Shown: positions 1 through 8,561 of the stretch, in pieces
Layout of the letters: every line of letters begins with the position of its first letter
Position numbering within the stretch: position 1 is the stretch's first letter
From: Hoylesella marshii DSM 16973 = JCM 13450
GTDB lineage: Bacteria > Bacteroidota > Bacteroidia > Bacteroidales > Bacteroidaceae
DNA length: 32,475 nt
Direction: 5' to 3'
Assembly (NCBI RefSeq): GCF_000146675.1
Contig: NZ_GL397214.1
Span: forward strand, 1,500,052-1,532,526
Program-made: the position numbers and the translations under genes
The notes under the pieces: model-generated
Told to the model about the DNA's origin: nothing
The model's input: only the letters and a program-made list of their open reading frames with translations
Database searches by the model: none

Positions 1-1
1 A

Positions 2-241
2 TCGAAACCATTTACAGTTACATCCGCTTCGACCGTTCTGGTGGAGGGGAACTCTACAAGAGTTGTCGACACAAGTTCATCGCACAACACCTCTGAAAAT
101 GAATGCAAGACCAAGAAAGAAACTAAACTTCTCAACATCAAAACAACAGTTTTACAATCGGATTACATAGATTCGCACTTGCTATTGAAATCTGCGATTC
201 CGGTTTTGTCAGGTGACCGGTCAGATGGTCTGCCGGTGTAG
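2..241 (+). CDS. possible 3' end of a gene entering from the left (unrecognised)
   Basis: A reading frame is open from the first bases of the window to a TAG at 239-241, about 79 codons, so it could be the C-terminus of a gene that starts outside. The translation is rich in Ser, Thr and Lys, has no membrane segment and no motif I recognise, and ends in SGDRSDGLPV. A GTG at 41 could also be a start, but no ribosome-binding site is evident. With only 79 codons and no family match, a chance open frame is as likely as a real gene. Repeat-type sequence begins soon after the stop, at about 277. Confidence 0.25.
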   Translation, partial: SKPFTVTSASTVLVEGNSTRVVDTSSSHNTSENECKTKKETKLLNIKTTVLQSDYIDSHLLLKSAIPVLSGDRSDGLPV

Positions 242-276
242 ACACCTCGCGGGAAGAACGCTGTAAAAACATAGGG

Positions 277-420
277 TCTCATGGCCGATTTGGGTTTCAA
301 GGTCGTAAAGTTACGATGGGTAAGTCGGCATTCGTGACCCGTACAGATGGCGTTTGTACGTGGTACAGATACGGTTTGTACACGGAAAGGTCGGCAACCT
401 TTCTCGCGGCATATCGTATT
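277..420 (+). repeat. dispersed intergenic repeat, copy A
   Basis: First of a family of related intergenic sequences (others at 8341-8445, 20278-20490 reversed, 28246-28552, and a left-end piece at 29655-29722). It opens with TCTCATGGCCGATTTGGG, continues through TCGTAAAGTTACG and AAGTCGGCATTCGT, and then has three successive 22-bp palindromic units at 341-362, 363-384 and 385-406. The first two have GTACA/TGTAC arms and the third has GAAAGGT/ACCTTTC arms. The short open frames crossing it are not coding. Confidence 0.75.
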
Positions 421-443
421 TGTCTATGTCATTTAACAAAACC

Positions 444-525
444 ATTGCGGAAGTCATTTACCCAAATTGTTATTCGACAACGGCATTGCCGGAGGTCATT
501 TATTCAAATTGCTATTTGACAACAG
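444..525 (+). repeat. two tandem 41-bp units
   Basis: Units 444-484 and 485-525 are imperfect direct repeats sharing ATTGC, GAGGTCATTTA or GAAGTCATTTA, CAAATTG and GACAAC. They fill the space between dispersed repeat copy A and the promoter of the membrane operon. Apart from repeats and that promoter, I see nothing in 242-621. Confidence 0.6.
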
Positions 526-572
526 TATTCGGGTATCATAAGGGCGCAAGGTGCGAAATTCAGGCAGAACTG

Positions 573-603
573 TTGCTTATCATGCAGAAAAGGATTACTT
601 TTG
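573..603 (+). promoter_or_regulatory. Bacteroidota-type promoter for the membrane operon
   Basis: The -7 element TACTTTTG at 596-603 matches TAnnTTTG, and a TTG at 573-575 sits 20 bases upstream where the -33 TTTG/TTG is expected. Transcription would start near 610, leaving a leader of about 12 nt before the ATG at 622. Confidence 0.6.
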
Positions 604-621
604 CAAAAGTATTATGAACGG

Positions 622-2487
622 ATGAAAGCACTGAAACTTCTCGTACAAGGGGCTGCAGGCCTATACTACCCCATCAAGGCGAACGGCAGGTTTTTCCTGT
701 TTATGTACGTCTTGGGCGTGGTGTGTGGCTATACCACGGTGCAGCCCTATAAGGATGCGCATATCTATCCCAACACTTTTCTCGAGCTTTTTCTCGACCT
801 CTATGTGCTGTGTCTTCTGCTGTGTCTTCTGCCTCATAGGCTCCGCAAGTGGGTGCGTCGTATGGCAGGCGTAGTATTCTATGGTGTAGCCATTATTGAT
901 GTTTACTGTTTTGTGAAGTTTCAATCCACGCTCAATCCGGCCATGCTCCTGCTGGCAGAGGAGACGGATATGCGTGAGACGGGCGAGTTTTTCGGCTCTT
1001 ACGTATCGGCCGAAGTGCTGACCACCAACCTCTTCTGGGTGCTGCTCATCCCTATGGTGCACTTCCTCGTCTGGATTTTCTGCCTGCGGAAAGACAGAAA
1101 AACCGATGCTGCGGCACGGTGGTGGGCATCGGTAAGCGCGAAAGTCTCCCCCATCATCCATCAGGCATACCCTGCAATGGGCATTCTGATCCTGTTTCTA
1201 CTCATCGCAGCCGGTATAGAGAGTGCCGACAACAAGGCTGCCACGTGGAAGCTGATGTCGGGGAAAAACATCGGAGAAGTGGAACATACACTCACCGAAA
1301 AGGGACATGCCGAACTGTATCTGCCCATCTATCGGCTCACGTTCAGCATTTATGCCAACAGCCTTGCTGCCCAGCAGATAGAAAAACTCAGGGCAGCAGC
1401 CCACCGAGTGGAGGTGGATTCGTGCAGCTATCGCAGTCCCGATATCGTGTTGATTATCGGCGAAAGCTACAATAAGCATCATTCCGAGTTGTACGGATAC
1501 AATAAGCCCACTACGCCGAAGCAGAAGCGGCGAGCACGCTCAAGGAGACTAGTCCCCTTTACCGATGTTGTATCGCCATGGAATCTCACCAGCTTCGTGT
1601 TCAAGCACCTCTTTTCTCTCTATTCCGTGGGAGATAAAGGCGAGTGGTGCGACTATCCGCTCTTCCCCGAATTGTTCAGGAAAGCGGGCTACCACGTCAC
1701 CTTTATTACCAACCAATTCCTCCCCAAGGCGCGACAAGAGGTGTATGATTTCAGTGGAGGTTTCTTTCTCAACGACCCCATATTGAATCAAGCACAATTC
1801 GATACCCGCAACGACCGGTTGCATATCTTCGACGAAGACCTGCTCAACGACTATGAGACATTGAAAAAAGACCGCAAGGCACATAACCTCACTATATTCC
1901 ATCTCATGGGGCAACACGTGTCATACCGCATCCGAAGCCCAAAAGACCGAAAACACTTCACCGGAAACGACTACGACCGTCCCGAATTGGGAGAGAAATC
2001 AAAGCAGAATTTGGCAGAATACGACAATGCCGTGTTGTACAACGACTCTATTGTAGACCAAATATTGAAACGCTTTGAACACGAGGAGGCAATTGTTATC
2101 TACGTCCCCGACCATGGGGAAGAGGTGTATGGTCCTGGCGCAGAACACTTCTTCGGACGCATGCACTCAACGGAAATTACGGCAAGGCTTGCCCGAGAAG
2201 AGTTCGAGATACCGTTTTGGATATGGTGTTCGCCCCGCTATCTTCGCCGACATGCCGACATCTACCGGCAGATAGTGAGAGCCCAAAATCGCCCTTACAT
2301 GACAGATGCCCTGCCGCATTTGCTGCTTTACCTCGCAGGCATCGAGACGAAGTATTACAAAGAAACGGAGAATCCGCTCAGCAAAGCATACGATGCAAAG
2401 CGGCCACGAATACTCAAGGCATCGACAGATTACGACAAACTGATGGAAACCGATAGAAAGGAGAAGACATGGGAAAGGGGACGCTGA
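622..2487 (+). CDS. phosphoethanolamine transferase-like membrane enzyme (alkaline phosphatase/sulfatase fold)
   Basis: A 621-residue protein with about five hydrophobic segments in the first 220 residues, followed by a periplasmic sulfatase-fold domain. The catalytic signature of EptA-type lipid phosphoethanolamine transferases is visible: IIGES near residue 280 (metal-binding Glu281), a likely nucleophile Thr323 in WNLTS, and the metal-binding pair Asp497-His498 in VPDHGEE. The Glu-to-Thr spacing of 42 is close to the 40 of EptA (E240-T280). Such enzymes move phosphoethanolamine from phosphatidylethanolamine to lipid A or glycans. I chose ATG 622 over an in-frame TTG at 601, because 601 lies within the -7 box. 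The stop overlaps the next gene by 19 bases. The acceptor is unknown, and an LtaS-like polymerase role cannot be excluded. Confidence 0.75.
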   Translation: MKALKLLVQGAAGLYYPIKANGRFFLFMYVLGVVCGYTTVQPYKDAHIYPNTFLELFLDLYVLCLLLCLLPHRLRKWVRRMAGVVFYGVAIIDVYCFVKFQSTLNPAMLLLAEETDMRETGEFFGSYVSAEVLTTNLFWVLLIPMVHFLVWIFCLRKDRKTDAAARWWASVSAKVSPIIHQAYPAMGILILFLLIAAGIESADNKAATWKLMSGKNIGEVEHTLTEKGHAELYLPIYRLTFSIYANSLAAQQIEKLRAAAHRVEVDSCSYRSPDIVLIIGESYNKHHSELYGYNKPTTPKQKRRARSRRLVPFTDVVSPWNLTSFVFKHLFSLYSVGDKGEWCDYPLFPELFRKAGYHVTFITNQFLPKARQEVYDFSGGFFLNDPILNQAQFDTRNDRLHIFDEDLLNDYETLKKDRKAHNLTIFHLMGQHVSYRIRSPKDRKHFTGNDYDRPELGEKSKQNLAEYDNAVLYNDSIVDQILKRFEHEEAIVIYVPDHGEEVYGPGAEHFFGRMHSTEITARLAREEFEIPFWIWCSPRYLRRHADIYRQIVRAQNRPYMTDALPHLLLYLAGIETKYYKETENPLSKAYDAKRPRILKASTDYDKLMETDRKEKTWERGR

Positions 2488-3524
2488 CGAAGACGGAAAG
2501 CGCAGCGCTCAGAGGCTTAGCCATCTTGGGTATCGTGCTGCACAACTATTGCCACTGGTTAGGATTGGCTGTGAAGGAAAACGAATACACGTTCGACCTC
2601 GATAAGAGCCATCGCCTTTGGTGGATATTACAGCATCCCGATATGTATCTGCCGGTACACTTATTGTCTTTTTTCGGCCATTACGGCGTACCCGTGTTCC
2701 TCTTCCTCAGTGGCTATGGGCTGTTTAAGAAATATGAAAACGATGCCGAAAGGGTAGGCGCATGGCCGTTTATCAGAGTGCATTACCTGAAACTGTTGCG
2801 TATGATGATTGTCGGCTTCGTGTTGTTTACCATGCTCGATGCCATCACCCCCGGCAGACATCCTTATCAAGCATGGGATATAATTGCCCAAATAGGTATG
2901 CTTATCAACATCCTGCCCTATCCCGACCATATCATTTGGCCTGGCCCTTATTGGTTCTTTGGCTTGATGATGGAGCTATACCTCGTGTACCGATGGGTAT
3001 TGTATCGCCGAAGCCCTTGGATTACCGTGGCCTTGGTGGTGCTTTGCTGGCTGATGCAAGCCGTCTGCATGCCCGAAAGCGAGGCATTAAACAGAATCAG
3101 ATATAACTTTACGGGCGGCATGCTTCCCTTTGGAGCGGGGCTGCTCTATGCACGTAAAGAGGTTACGATGGGTAAGAGAGGCTATGCCGTTGTGGCCTTG
3201 TTATCCACTATCGCCGTATTTGCATGCGGTTTCCATTTCCACCTTTGGTTGTGGATACCACTTTTCGTGGTGACGGGCTGCGTATCGATGGTCAGACTGC
3301 TACCCGACAGTCTGTTGAAAATACTTTCATGGACGGGCAGTATCTCTGCCGCTCTATTTGTGACGCATCCGCTGGTACGAAAGGTTTTTATCCCTATCTC
3401 CCGCCAAGGAGACGTATATGCCGGCCTACTGCTCTACCTCATTCCCTGCATTGCCTTAGCATGGGCGGCCGAAATGTTGATGAAGAAAATACCGACGCCC
3501 CAACTTAAAAGGAAGACACCATGA
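2469..3524 (+). CDS. acyltransferase family 3 membrane protein (first of two)
   Basis: A 351-residue polytopic protein with the hallmarks of acyltransferase family 3 (OafA/NodX type). RGLAILGIVLHNYCHW in the first membrane segment contains the conserved Arg and the expected catalytic-region His. GVPVFLFLSGYGLFKKY is the standard second signature. About ten hydrophobic segments follow. Members transfer acetyl, succinyl or similar groups to sugars in the envelope. AAAGGAGAAG just before the ATG serves as ribosome-binding site inside the previous gene. The stop overlaps the next start as ATGA, so the two acyltransferases are probably translationally coupled. The substrate is unknown; the operon suggests a membrane-linked glycan or glycolipid. 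Confidence 0.8.
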   Translation: MGKGTLTKTESAALRGLAILGIVLHNYCHWLGLAVKENEYTFDLDKSHRLWWILQHPDMYLPVHLLSFFGHYGVPVFLFLSGYGLFKKYENDAERVGAWPFIRVHYLKLLRMMIVGFVLFTMLDAITPGRHPYQAWDIIAQIGMLINILPYPDHIIWPGPYWFFGLMMELYLVYRWVLYRRSPWITVALVVLCWLMQAVCMPESEALNRIRYNFTGGMLPFGAGLLYARKEVTMGKRGYAVVALLSTIAVFACGFHFHLWLWIPLFVVTGCVSMVRLLPDSLLKILSWTGSISAALFVTHPLVRKVFIPISRQGDVYAGLLLYLIPCIALAWAAEMLMKKIPTPQLKRKTP

Positions 3525-4534
3525 GATGGAAAGAGATAGAATGGGCAGACCTCAGCCGCTATCGTGGCGAATTGATGGGGGCAGCCATGCTGTTTATCGT
3601 ATTATTTCATGTAGATTTGCCTCGCTATGACTTATACTACGGCCTACGTCGATGTGGCAATGTAGGGGTAGACATGTTCCTATTTCTCAGTGGTATCGGT
3701 TTGTGGTATTCATGGTCTAAGAATACCTCTCTGCGCCAATTCTTCCTCAACCGATACATCCGCATCTACCCTGCATGGTTCATTGTTGCGTCACTCTATT
3801 ATATTCCCCGGTTCAAGAGTGGCCATAGCATCATCGGACTCTTAGGCGATACGCTTATCAACAGCTGCTTTTGGATTCGCGACGAACTGACGTTCTGGTA
3901 TGTACCAGCCATTATGGTGTTGTATTGCTTTGCCCCTGCTTATATGACCCTCATCAAGCGCAATCCCGCTTTCCGCTGGCTTCCTGTGTTGATGATGGCG
4001 TGGTGTGTTGCCGTGCAATGGGTTGCCCCTATCCACAGTGCAGTAGGTCACATCGAGATTTTCTGGAGTCGTGTGCCCATTTTCTTTCTCGGCATTAACT
4101 GTGGGCAAATGGTGCGGAGCGAACAGCGTATGCAAGAAAATACCACATGGCTCGTGTTGATGGGCTTTCTCATGACCGCCGGCCTCTGCATTTATCTTGA
4201 GCAGATGTGGCACGGACGGTTCCCTCTTTTTATAGAACGCATGGTTTATATACCGCTCACCGTTACCTGTCTGCTGCTGTTATGCAAGGTATTTCGCCAT
4301 ACGCCCGATATTATCCGACGGTTCTTCCGCCTTTTAGGCATCATCAGTCTGGAGCTTTATCTGATACATATCCAGTTTGTGATGCGATACGTTACCCCCC
4401 ATCATATCGGTTATTGGCCTACAGCACTCATTACGCTTGCCGTTGCGATGCCTTTAGCTTGGGCTTTGCATACAATCATCGAGAAAACCGTAAGTAAGAT
4501 GCCGTTGCCCCGTTATTACAAGAAACCCTCCTGA
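3521..4534 (+). CDS. acyltransferase family 3 membrane protein (second of two)
   Basis: A 337-residue polytopic protein of the same superfamily as its upstream neighbour but clearly diverged. It begins with a membrane segment carrying the conserved Arg and His (YRGELMGAAML then VLFHVDLP), followed by VGVDMFLFLSGIGLWYSW and then LNRYIRIYPAWF, the typical R-I-x-P-x-W loop of these O-acyltransferases. About ten membrane segments are predicted by eye. The start ATG overlaps the previous stop by four bases. Two acyltransferases in a row suggest two acyl decorations, or two positions, on one product. The specific acyl group cannot be deduced. Confidence 0.8.
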   Translation: MRWKEIEWADLSRYRGELMGAAMLFIVLFHVDLPRYDLYYGLRRCGNVGVDMFLFLSGIGLWYSWSKNTSLRQFFLNRYIRIYPAWFIVASLYYIPRFKSGHSIIGLLGDTLINSCFWIRDELTFWYVPAIMVLYCFAPAYMTLIKRNPAFRWLPVLMMAWCVAVQWVAPIHSAVGHIEIFWSRVPIFFLGINCGQMVRSEQRMQENTTWLVLMGFLMTAGLCIYLEQMWHGRFPLFIERMVYIPLTVTCLLLLCKVFRHTPDIIRRFFRLLGIISLELYLIHIQFVMRYVTPHHIGYWPTALITLAVAMPLAWALHTIIEKTVSKMPLPRYYKKPS

Positions 4535-4545
4535 TATACCCTTCT

Positions 4546-5145
4546 ATGGACAATCGAAAACAAGTGTTTGCTTTTGACTTCGACGGCACACTGACTACCA
4601 AAGACACTTTTATAGCATTTATTCGCTATACGCGAGGCACTCTCCGTTTCCTTTGTGGCTTCCTTTTGTTCAGTCCGTTGCTGGTGCTGATGAAATTACG
4701 TCTGTATCCCAACTACCGTGCCAAGCAGCAAGTTTTCTCTTTCTTCTTCCGCGGAACACCCATTAAACGCTTCGACGAGCAGTGCGTAGCCTTTGCTTCG
4801 CACCATCGGCAACTGTTGCGCTCCCGCGGCATATCCACACTCAACGATGCCCTTACAGCCGGCCATCGGGTACTCATTGTCAGCGCAAGTATCGACAACT
4901 GGGTACGCCCCTTCTTTCCTTTGTCCGATACACTCACTGTTATCGGCACGCAGATAGAAACAAGCGAAGGCCGTATCACAGGGCGCTTCCTCACTCCTAA
5001 CTGTTACGGGGCGGAGAAAGTACGACGTATCAAGGCCGTCATGGGTGAGGAGAAAGACTACCAACTGACAGCTTTCGGCGACAGCAGGGGTGATAAAGAA
5101 ATGTTAGACTATGCAGATAAGGGATATTTTAAGCCGTTTAGATGA
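4546..5145 (+). CDS. HAD-IB phosphatase, PgpC-like
   Basis: A 199-residue HAD hydrolase. Motif I is FAFDFDGTL with nucleophile Asp11 and general acid Asp13. Motif II lies in VLIVSAS. Motif IV is GDSRGDKEML near residue 178. A hydrophobic stretch after motif I (FLCGFLLFSPLLVLMKL) and the IGTQIE and GRFLTPNCYGAEK segments recall E. coli PgpC, the membrane-associated phosphatidylglycerophosphate phosphatase, more than phosphoserine phosphatase. It could dephosphorylate a lipid phosphate or a polyprenyl-linked intermediate made by this operon. Its 3' end overlaps the next gene by 35 bases. The HAD-IB family is clear; the substrate is inferred from resemblance. Confidence 0.75.
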   Translation: MDNRKQVFAFDFDGTLTTKDTFIAFIRYTRGTLRFLCGFLLFSPLLVLMKLRLYPNYRAKQQVFSFFFRGTPIKRFDEQCVAFASHHRQLLRSRGISTLNDALTAGHRVLIVSASIDNWVRPFFPLSDTLTVIGTQIETSEGRITGRFLTPNCYGAEKVRRIKAVMGEEKDYQLTAFGDSRGDKEMLDYADKGYFKPFR

Positions 5146-6904
5146 TGACAAACGGCAGAAGGCGGGTGAACTTCTGCGCTTCTGTATGGTAGGCGTGACG
5201 GCCGTATTGCTGCAATATGCCATTTACGGCCTTTTGCTGCAATGGTGCGAACCCACACCAGCCATGACCGTAGGCTATCTGATCAGCTTTCTGTTCAACT
5301 TCCTTGCCTCCACGCGTTATACCTTTAAGGTGAAGGCAAGCACCGGACGCGGCATAGGGTTTGCGCTCTCCCATATTATCAATTACCTTTTACAGATGGG
5401 CATACTCAACCTCGCTTTGGCTTTGGACGTGCCCAAATCGTGGGCACCAATACCGATGTTCGTCGTCAGCGTACCCGTGAATTTCCTGTTGGTCAGGTTC
5501 TTTTTAAAGACCGATGGCACAGGCAACCTGTTTCGCATGTTCCGCCTGCGCCGAGAGGAACGCCTGCCTGCTGCCATAGCCCTTGTGGTATTTACGCTTC
5601 TCAATGCCCTCACTGTCTGTAGGTATTACGATCCATTCACCTTCTTGGGACATGACTATTGGCAAGTATTGGTGGGCGGTTTCCAAGTATCGGGCTTCGA
5701 CTCCATCACCTACTACGTTGTCACTGAATGGGAAGCACGCTACAATGTGTATCGTCATCCGTTGCTGTCGTTCTTCATGTATGCTCCTTATCTCATCAAC
5801 AAGGCCTTCATGTGGTTATCAGGTATCAACTGTGCCCCGTTCGTGGTGGGTGTCATCCTTATTTTCTGCTCCTTTTATTCCTTTCTTTTTCTCTATCGAA
5901 TCCTACGTCGCATCGTAGGTCTGCGCCATGTCGATGCCCTTCTTCTCGATGCTTTCTTCTTCTCGTTTGCTTTCGTCATGGTCTCCACTTCTGTTCCCGA
6001 CCATTTCATCATGTCGCTCTTCCTGCTGCTGTTCACGCTCTATATCTCCGGACTGTGTATGCTGCGGGGGCATCGTCTCGGAAAGGTGGAGACGCTGCTG
6101 CTTTTCGTTGCCACGGCCGGTGTCACTCTTAACAACGGCCTCAAGGTATTTCTCGCCGCCCTTTTTACCAATGGCCGACGTTTCTTCTCCCCTCGCTTCT
6201 TCCTCTCTGCCGTATTGGCACCCGCCTTGTTGATGTGGGGCTTCTGTCGGTTAGAGTATCGCTACTTCGTGCGTGACCAAGAACAGGCACGCCATGCGGC
6301 GAAGATGCAGGAACGCATCCGTAAGGAACAACAACGCCAACACGATTTGGCTATCAGCAAGACGCCCACCGCTCCACCACGCTGTGTGGTCTATGTGAAG
6401 AAAAAGGTAGCCAAGCAAGGCGTACCAATGGCGAAGGGAGAGTTCCTCAGATGGACAGACGGCACCACTGACCGCGGAACATCGGTCATAGAAAACCTCT
6501 TCGGCGAGTCGCTCCAGCTGCACCAAGACTTCCTCTTACAGGATGTGTTTCGCAGTCGCCCCGTCATTGTGCCCTATCGCTGGGCTATCAGCTATGGGGT
6601 AGAGTCCGCCGTCGTATTGCTCTTCATCGTGGGCGTATGGTGTGGCCGTCGCTCCCGTTTCCTATGGACAGCCCTATCGTTCTTTGCGCTTGACCTATTC
6701 CTTCACATCGGCCTCGGCTTCGGTCTGAATGAGGTTTATATCATGTCGTGCCATTGGATGTATGTCATACCTCTTGCCGTGGCCTATTTGTTCCGCGCTT
6801 GTACAGGACGCACGCTCCGCTTGTTGCGCATCGGAATGGGGGTGCTCACCCTCTATTTATGGCTCTACAATAGTATATTGTTCACCTCCTATATGATAGG
6901 ATAA
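5111..6904 (+). CDS. GtrA domain fused to a polytopic DUF6080-like protein
   Basis: A 597-residue fusion. Residues about 20-145 form a four-helix GtrA domain (LLRFCMVGVTAVLLQY at its start, then GYLISFLFNFLAS and RYTF), the type of protein that helps flip polyprenyl-phosphate sugars. From about 155 onward the protein matches the whole length of the next gene. Shared blocks include FQVSGFD, YRHPLLS, SGINC, FLFLYRIL, VPDHF, ENLFGES, RPVIV and GFGLNE. The YRHPLL loop after the first helices resembles the acidic/His-Pro luminal loop of GT-C glycosyltransferases, so a polyprenyl-phosphate-sugar-dependent transferase is plausible. I assign DUF6080 from memory. The ATG at 5111 lies inside the HAD gene; nearby ATGs at 5142 and 5145 are out of frame. 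Confidence 0.7.
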   Translation: MQIRDILSRLDDDKRQKAGELLRFCMVGVTAVLLQYAIYGLLLQWCEPTPAMTVGYLISFLFNFLASTRYTFKVKASTGRGIGFALSHIINYLLQMGILNLALALDVPKSWAPIPMFVVSVPVNFLLVRFFLKTDGTGNLFRMFRLRREERLPAAIALVVFTLLNALTVCRYYDPFTFLGHDYWQVLVGGFQVSGFDSITYYVVTEWEARYNVYRHPLLSFFMYAPYLINKAFMWLSGINCAPFVVGVILIFCSFYSFLFLYRILRRIVGLRHVDALLLDAFFFSFAFVMVSTSVPDHFIMSLFLLLFTLYISGLCMLRGHRLGKVETLLLFVATAGVTLNNGLKVFLAALFTNGRRFFSPRFFLSAVLAPALLMWGFCRLEYRYFVRDQEQARHAAKMQERIRKEQQRQHDLAISKTPTAPPRCVVYVKKKVAKQGVPMAKGEFLRWTDGTTDRGTSVIENLFGESLQLHQDFLLQDVFRSRPVIVPYRWAISYGVESAVVLLFIVGVWCGRRSRFLWTALSFFALDLFLHIGLGFGLNEVYIMSCHWMYVIPLAVAYLFRACTGRTLRLLRIGMGVLTLYLWLYNSILFTSYMIG

Positions 6905-6916
6905 ACCCCTTGACCT

Positions 6917-8260
6917 ATGAAAAACCCCTTTGCTATCCGACGAGACGAACGCCGACCCGCCTTTGTAGCATTGCTCCTTGCGGCTTTGCTGCAGGTCGTG
7001 ATGGTGGTATATCGTTACGACCTCTTCACCCGTGGGGGCAACCAAGGTTATTGGAATCTCTTCTTCAACCATTTCCAAGTATCGGGATTCGACCCCTTGA
7101 CATATATCACCCTATCTCACTGGGACGTGTATTACGAGATTTTCCGCCATCCTGTCCTATCCCTGTTATGGTATCCTTTCGCACTGTTAAACGAATGGTT
7201 GATGGGTGTTACAGGCATCAACTGCGCCATATTCATCGTGGCCGGCGTACTCACGGTCTGTGCCGTCTACTCATTCCTCTTTCTTTACCGCATCTTGCAC
7301 GAGTTGATTGGTGTGGGGCGCACAGATGCATTGCTCCTTGTCGTCCTTTTCTTCTCTTTTTCTCACATCATGCTGACCGTTATGGTACCCGACCATTTCG
7401 GCCTCTCCCTCTTTCTACTCACCCTTACGCTGTATGTTGCAGGCCGTAAGTGGACAGATGGTGAACAGATGAAAGCATGGCAGACGGCCTTGCTCTGCCT
7501 GCTGACTGCGGGAGTAACCACCACCAATGGTGTAAAGGTATGGCTGGCAGATGCGTTTGTCAATGGCCGACGGTCGCTGTCGCCTCTCCGCCTGCTGGTC
7601 ACCGTAGCATTTCCCGTTGCCATTCTTGCCGGCGCATGCCTGTATCAGGATGCTAAATACGTGCAACCTCGATTGGAAGCAGGCAGACAGATGGAGGCAT
7701 ACCACATGCGAAAAGATACGATACAGGCCGTGAAGATTGCACAGGCCAAACAAGAGAAGACGGCCAAAAAAGGCATACCGCTCGCCGAAAAGGGACTGTT
7801 GCAATGGACAGATATCTCCACCCCGCGCCTGCCCTCTGCCGTAGAAAACCTATTCGGAGAGTCCATCCAACTGCATCCGACGCATACGCTGCAAGACCTC
7901 TTTCACGGACGACCGGTCATTGTTTCCTACGATTCCGCACTTAACTATGCCATCGAGAGCTTGCTCGTAGCGTTGTTTCTGCTCGGCATATTGTGCGGAC
8001 TGCGATTCCCGCTCATGCAACTGTGCCTGTCGTGGTTTGCTTTCGACATGCTGTTGCACGTCGTGCTCGGCTTTGGCCTTAACGAGATTTATATCATGGC
8101 CGCCCATTGGCTCTTCATTTTCCCCATCGCTTTTGCCTTTCTCCTGCGCCCCCTCAACCGCCCTTACCGCCGTCTGTTGCGCTTCCTGTTGCTTCTCCTT
8201 ACTCTCTTCCTCTGGGGCTACAACGGCTATTATATGTCAACAACCCTCCTTTCTCTGTAG
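6917..8260 (+). CDS. polytopic DUF6080-like membrane protein (paralogue without GtrA)
   Basis: A 447-residue membrane protein with roughly ten hydrophobic segments, paralogous to the C-terminal three quarters of the preceding gene. Conserved stretches are HFQVSGFDPLTY, FRHPVLSLL, TGINCA, YSFLFLYRIL, VPDHFGLSLFLL, VENLFGESIQLH and GFGLNEIYIM. A charged, Lys-rich soluble loop lies between the helices at about residues 250-290, as in the paralogue. It is probably a GT-C-like enzyme or a transport partner acting on the same product. It follows its neighbour by 12 bases and is the last gene of the operon; repeats begin within about 80 bases of the stop. The function is inferred, while the paralogy is directly visible. 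Confidence 0.7.
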   Translation: MKNPFAIRRDERRPAFVALLLAALLQVVMVVYRYDLFTRGGNQGYWNLFFNHFQVSGFDPLTYITLSHWDVYYEIFRHPVLSLLWYPFALLNEWLMGVTGINCAIFIVAGVLTVCAVYSFLFLYRILHELIGVGRTDALLLVVLFFSFSHIMLTVMVPDHFGLSLFLLTLTLYVAGRKWTDGEQMKAWQTALLCLLTAGVTTTNGVKVWLADAFVNGRRSLSPLRLLVTVAFPVAILAGACLYQDAKYVQPRLEAGRQMEAYHMRKDTIQAVKIAQAKQEKTAKKGIPLAEKGLLQWTDISTPRLPSAVENLFGESIQLHPTHTLQDLFHGRPVIVSYDSALNYAIESLLVALFLLGILCGLRFPLMQLCLSWFAFDMLLHVVLGFGLNEIYIMAAHWLFIFPIAFAFLLRPLNRPYRRLLRFLLLLLTLFLWGYNGYYMSTTLLSL

Positions 8261-8340
8261 ATGCATGGCCGTTGCAAGTAGCAGAAAAGACCGTTACCAA
8301 CGCCTTATCGGTCGGTTCTATTACCCCCTTTACTCAAACC

Positions 8341-8445
8341 ATTCATGAGATTTGGGTTTCAGGCTCGTAAAGTGACGATTGATAAGTCGGCATTCGTACC
8401 GTGTACAGATGCCGTTTGTACAGGGAAAGGTTGGCAACCTTTCTC
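8341..8445 (+). repeat. dispersed intergenic repeat, copy B (shorter)
   Basis: Same family as 277-420: TCATGAGATTTGGGTTTC, CTCGTAAAGTGACG and AAGTCGGCATTCGT. It has only one GTACAGAT-type 22-bp palindrome (8403-8424) where copies A and D have two, then the GAAAGGTTGGCAACCTTTC palindrome (8425-8446). The copies therefore differ by whole 22-bp units. Confidence 0.75.
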
Positions 8446-8561
8446 ACAGCTCCAACGGGGCGTAAGACCTTAGGCAGGGTGTGAAGCTCGTAAGAGCGCC
8501 ACCCCTGACAAGCATGTGCAGAAAGATGAATCCCGCAGGGGTGACAGAGGATCGAGTTTAG
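8446..8561 (+). repeat. palindromic intergenic modules
   Basis: A run of short inverted repeats follows repeat copy B. CTCCAACGGGGCG at 8451 is nearly the reverse complement of CGCCCCTTTGGAG at 8571. AGCTCGTAAGAGC is a 4-nt-loop hairpin. CACCCCTG and CAGGGGTG pair across about 35 bases. No ORF or promoter was recognised. Confidence 0.5.

Noticed and set aside
316..617. Short + strand ORFs of 67 and 87 codons
   Set aside because: They lie in dispersed repeat copy A and the 41-bp pair; similar frames recur in the other repeat copies without conservation.
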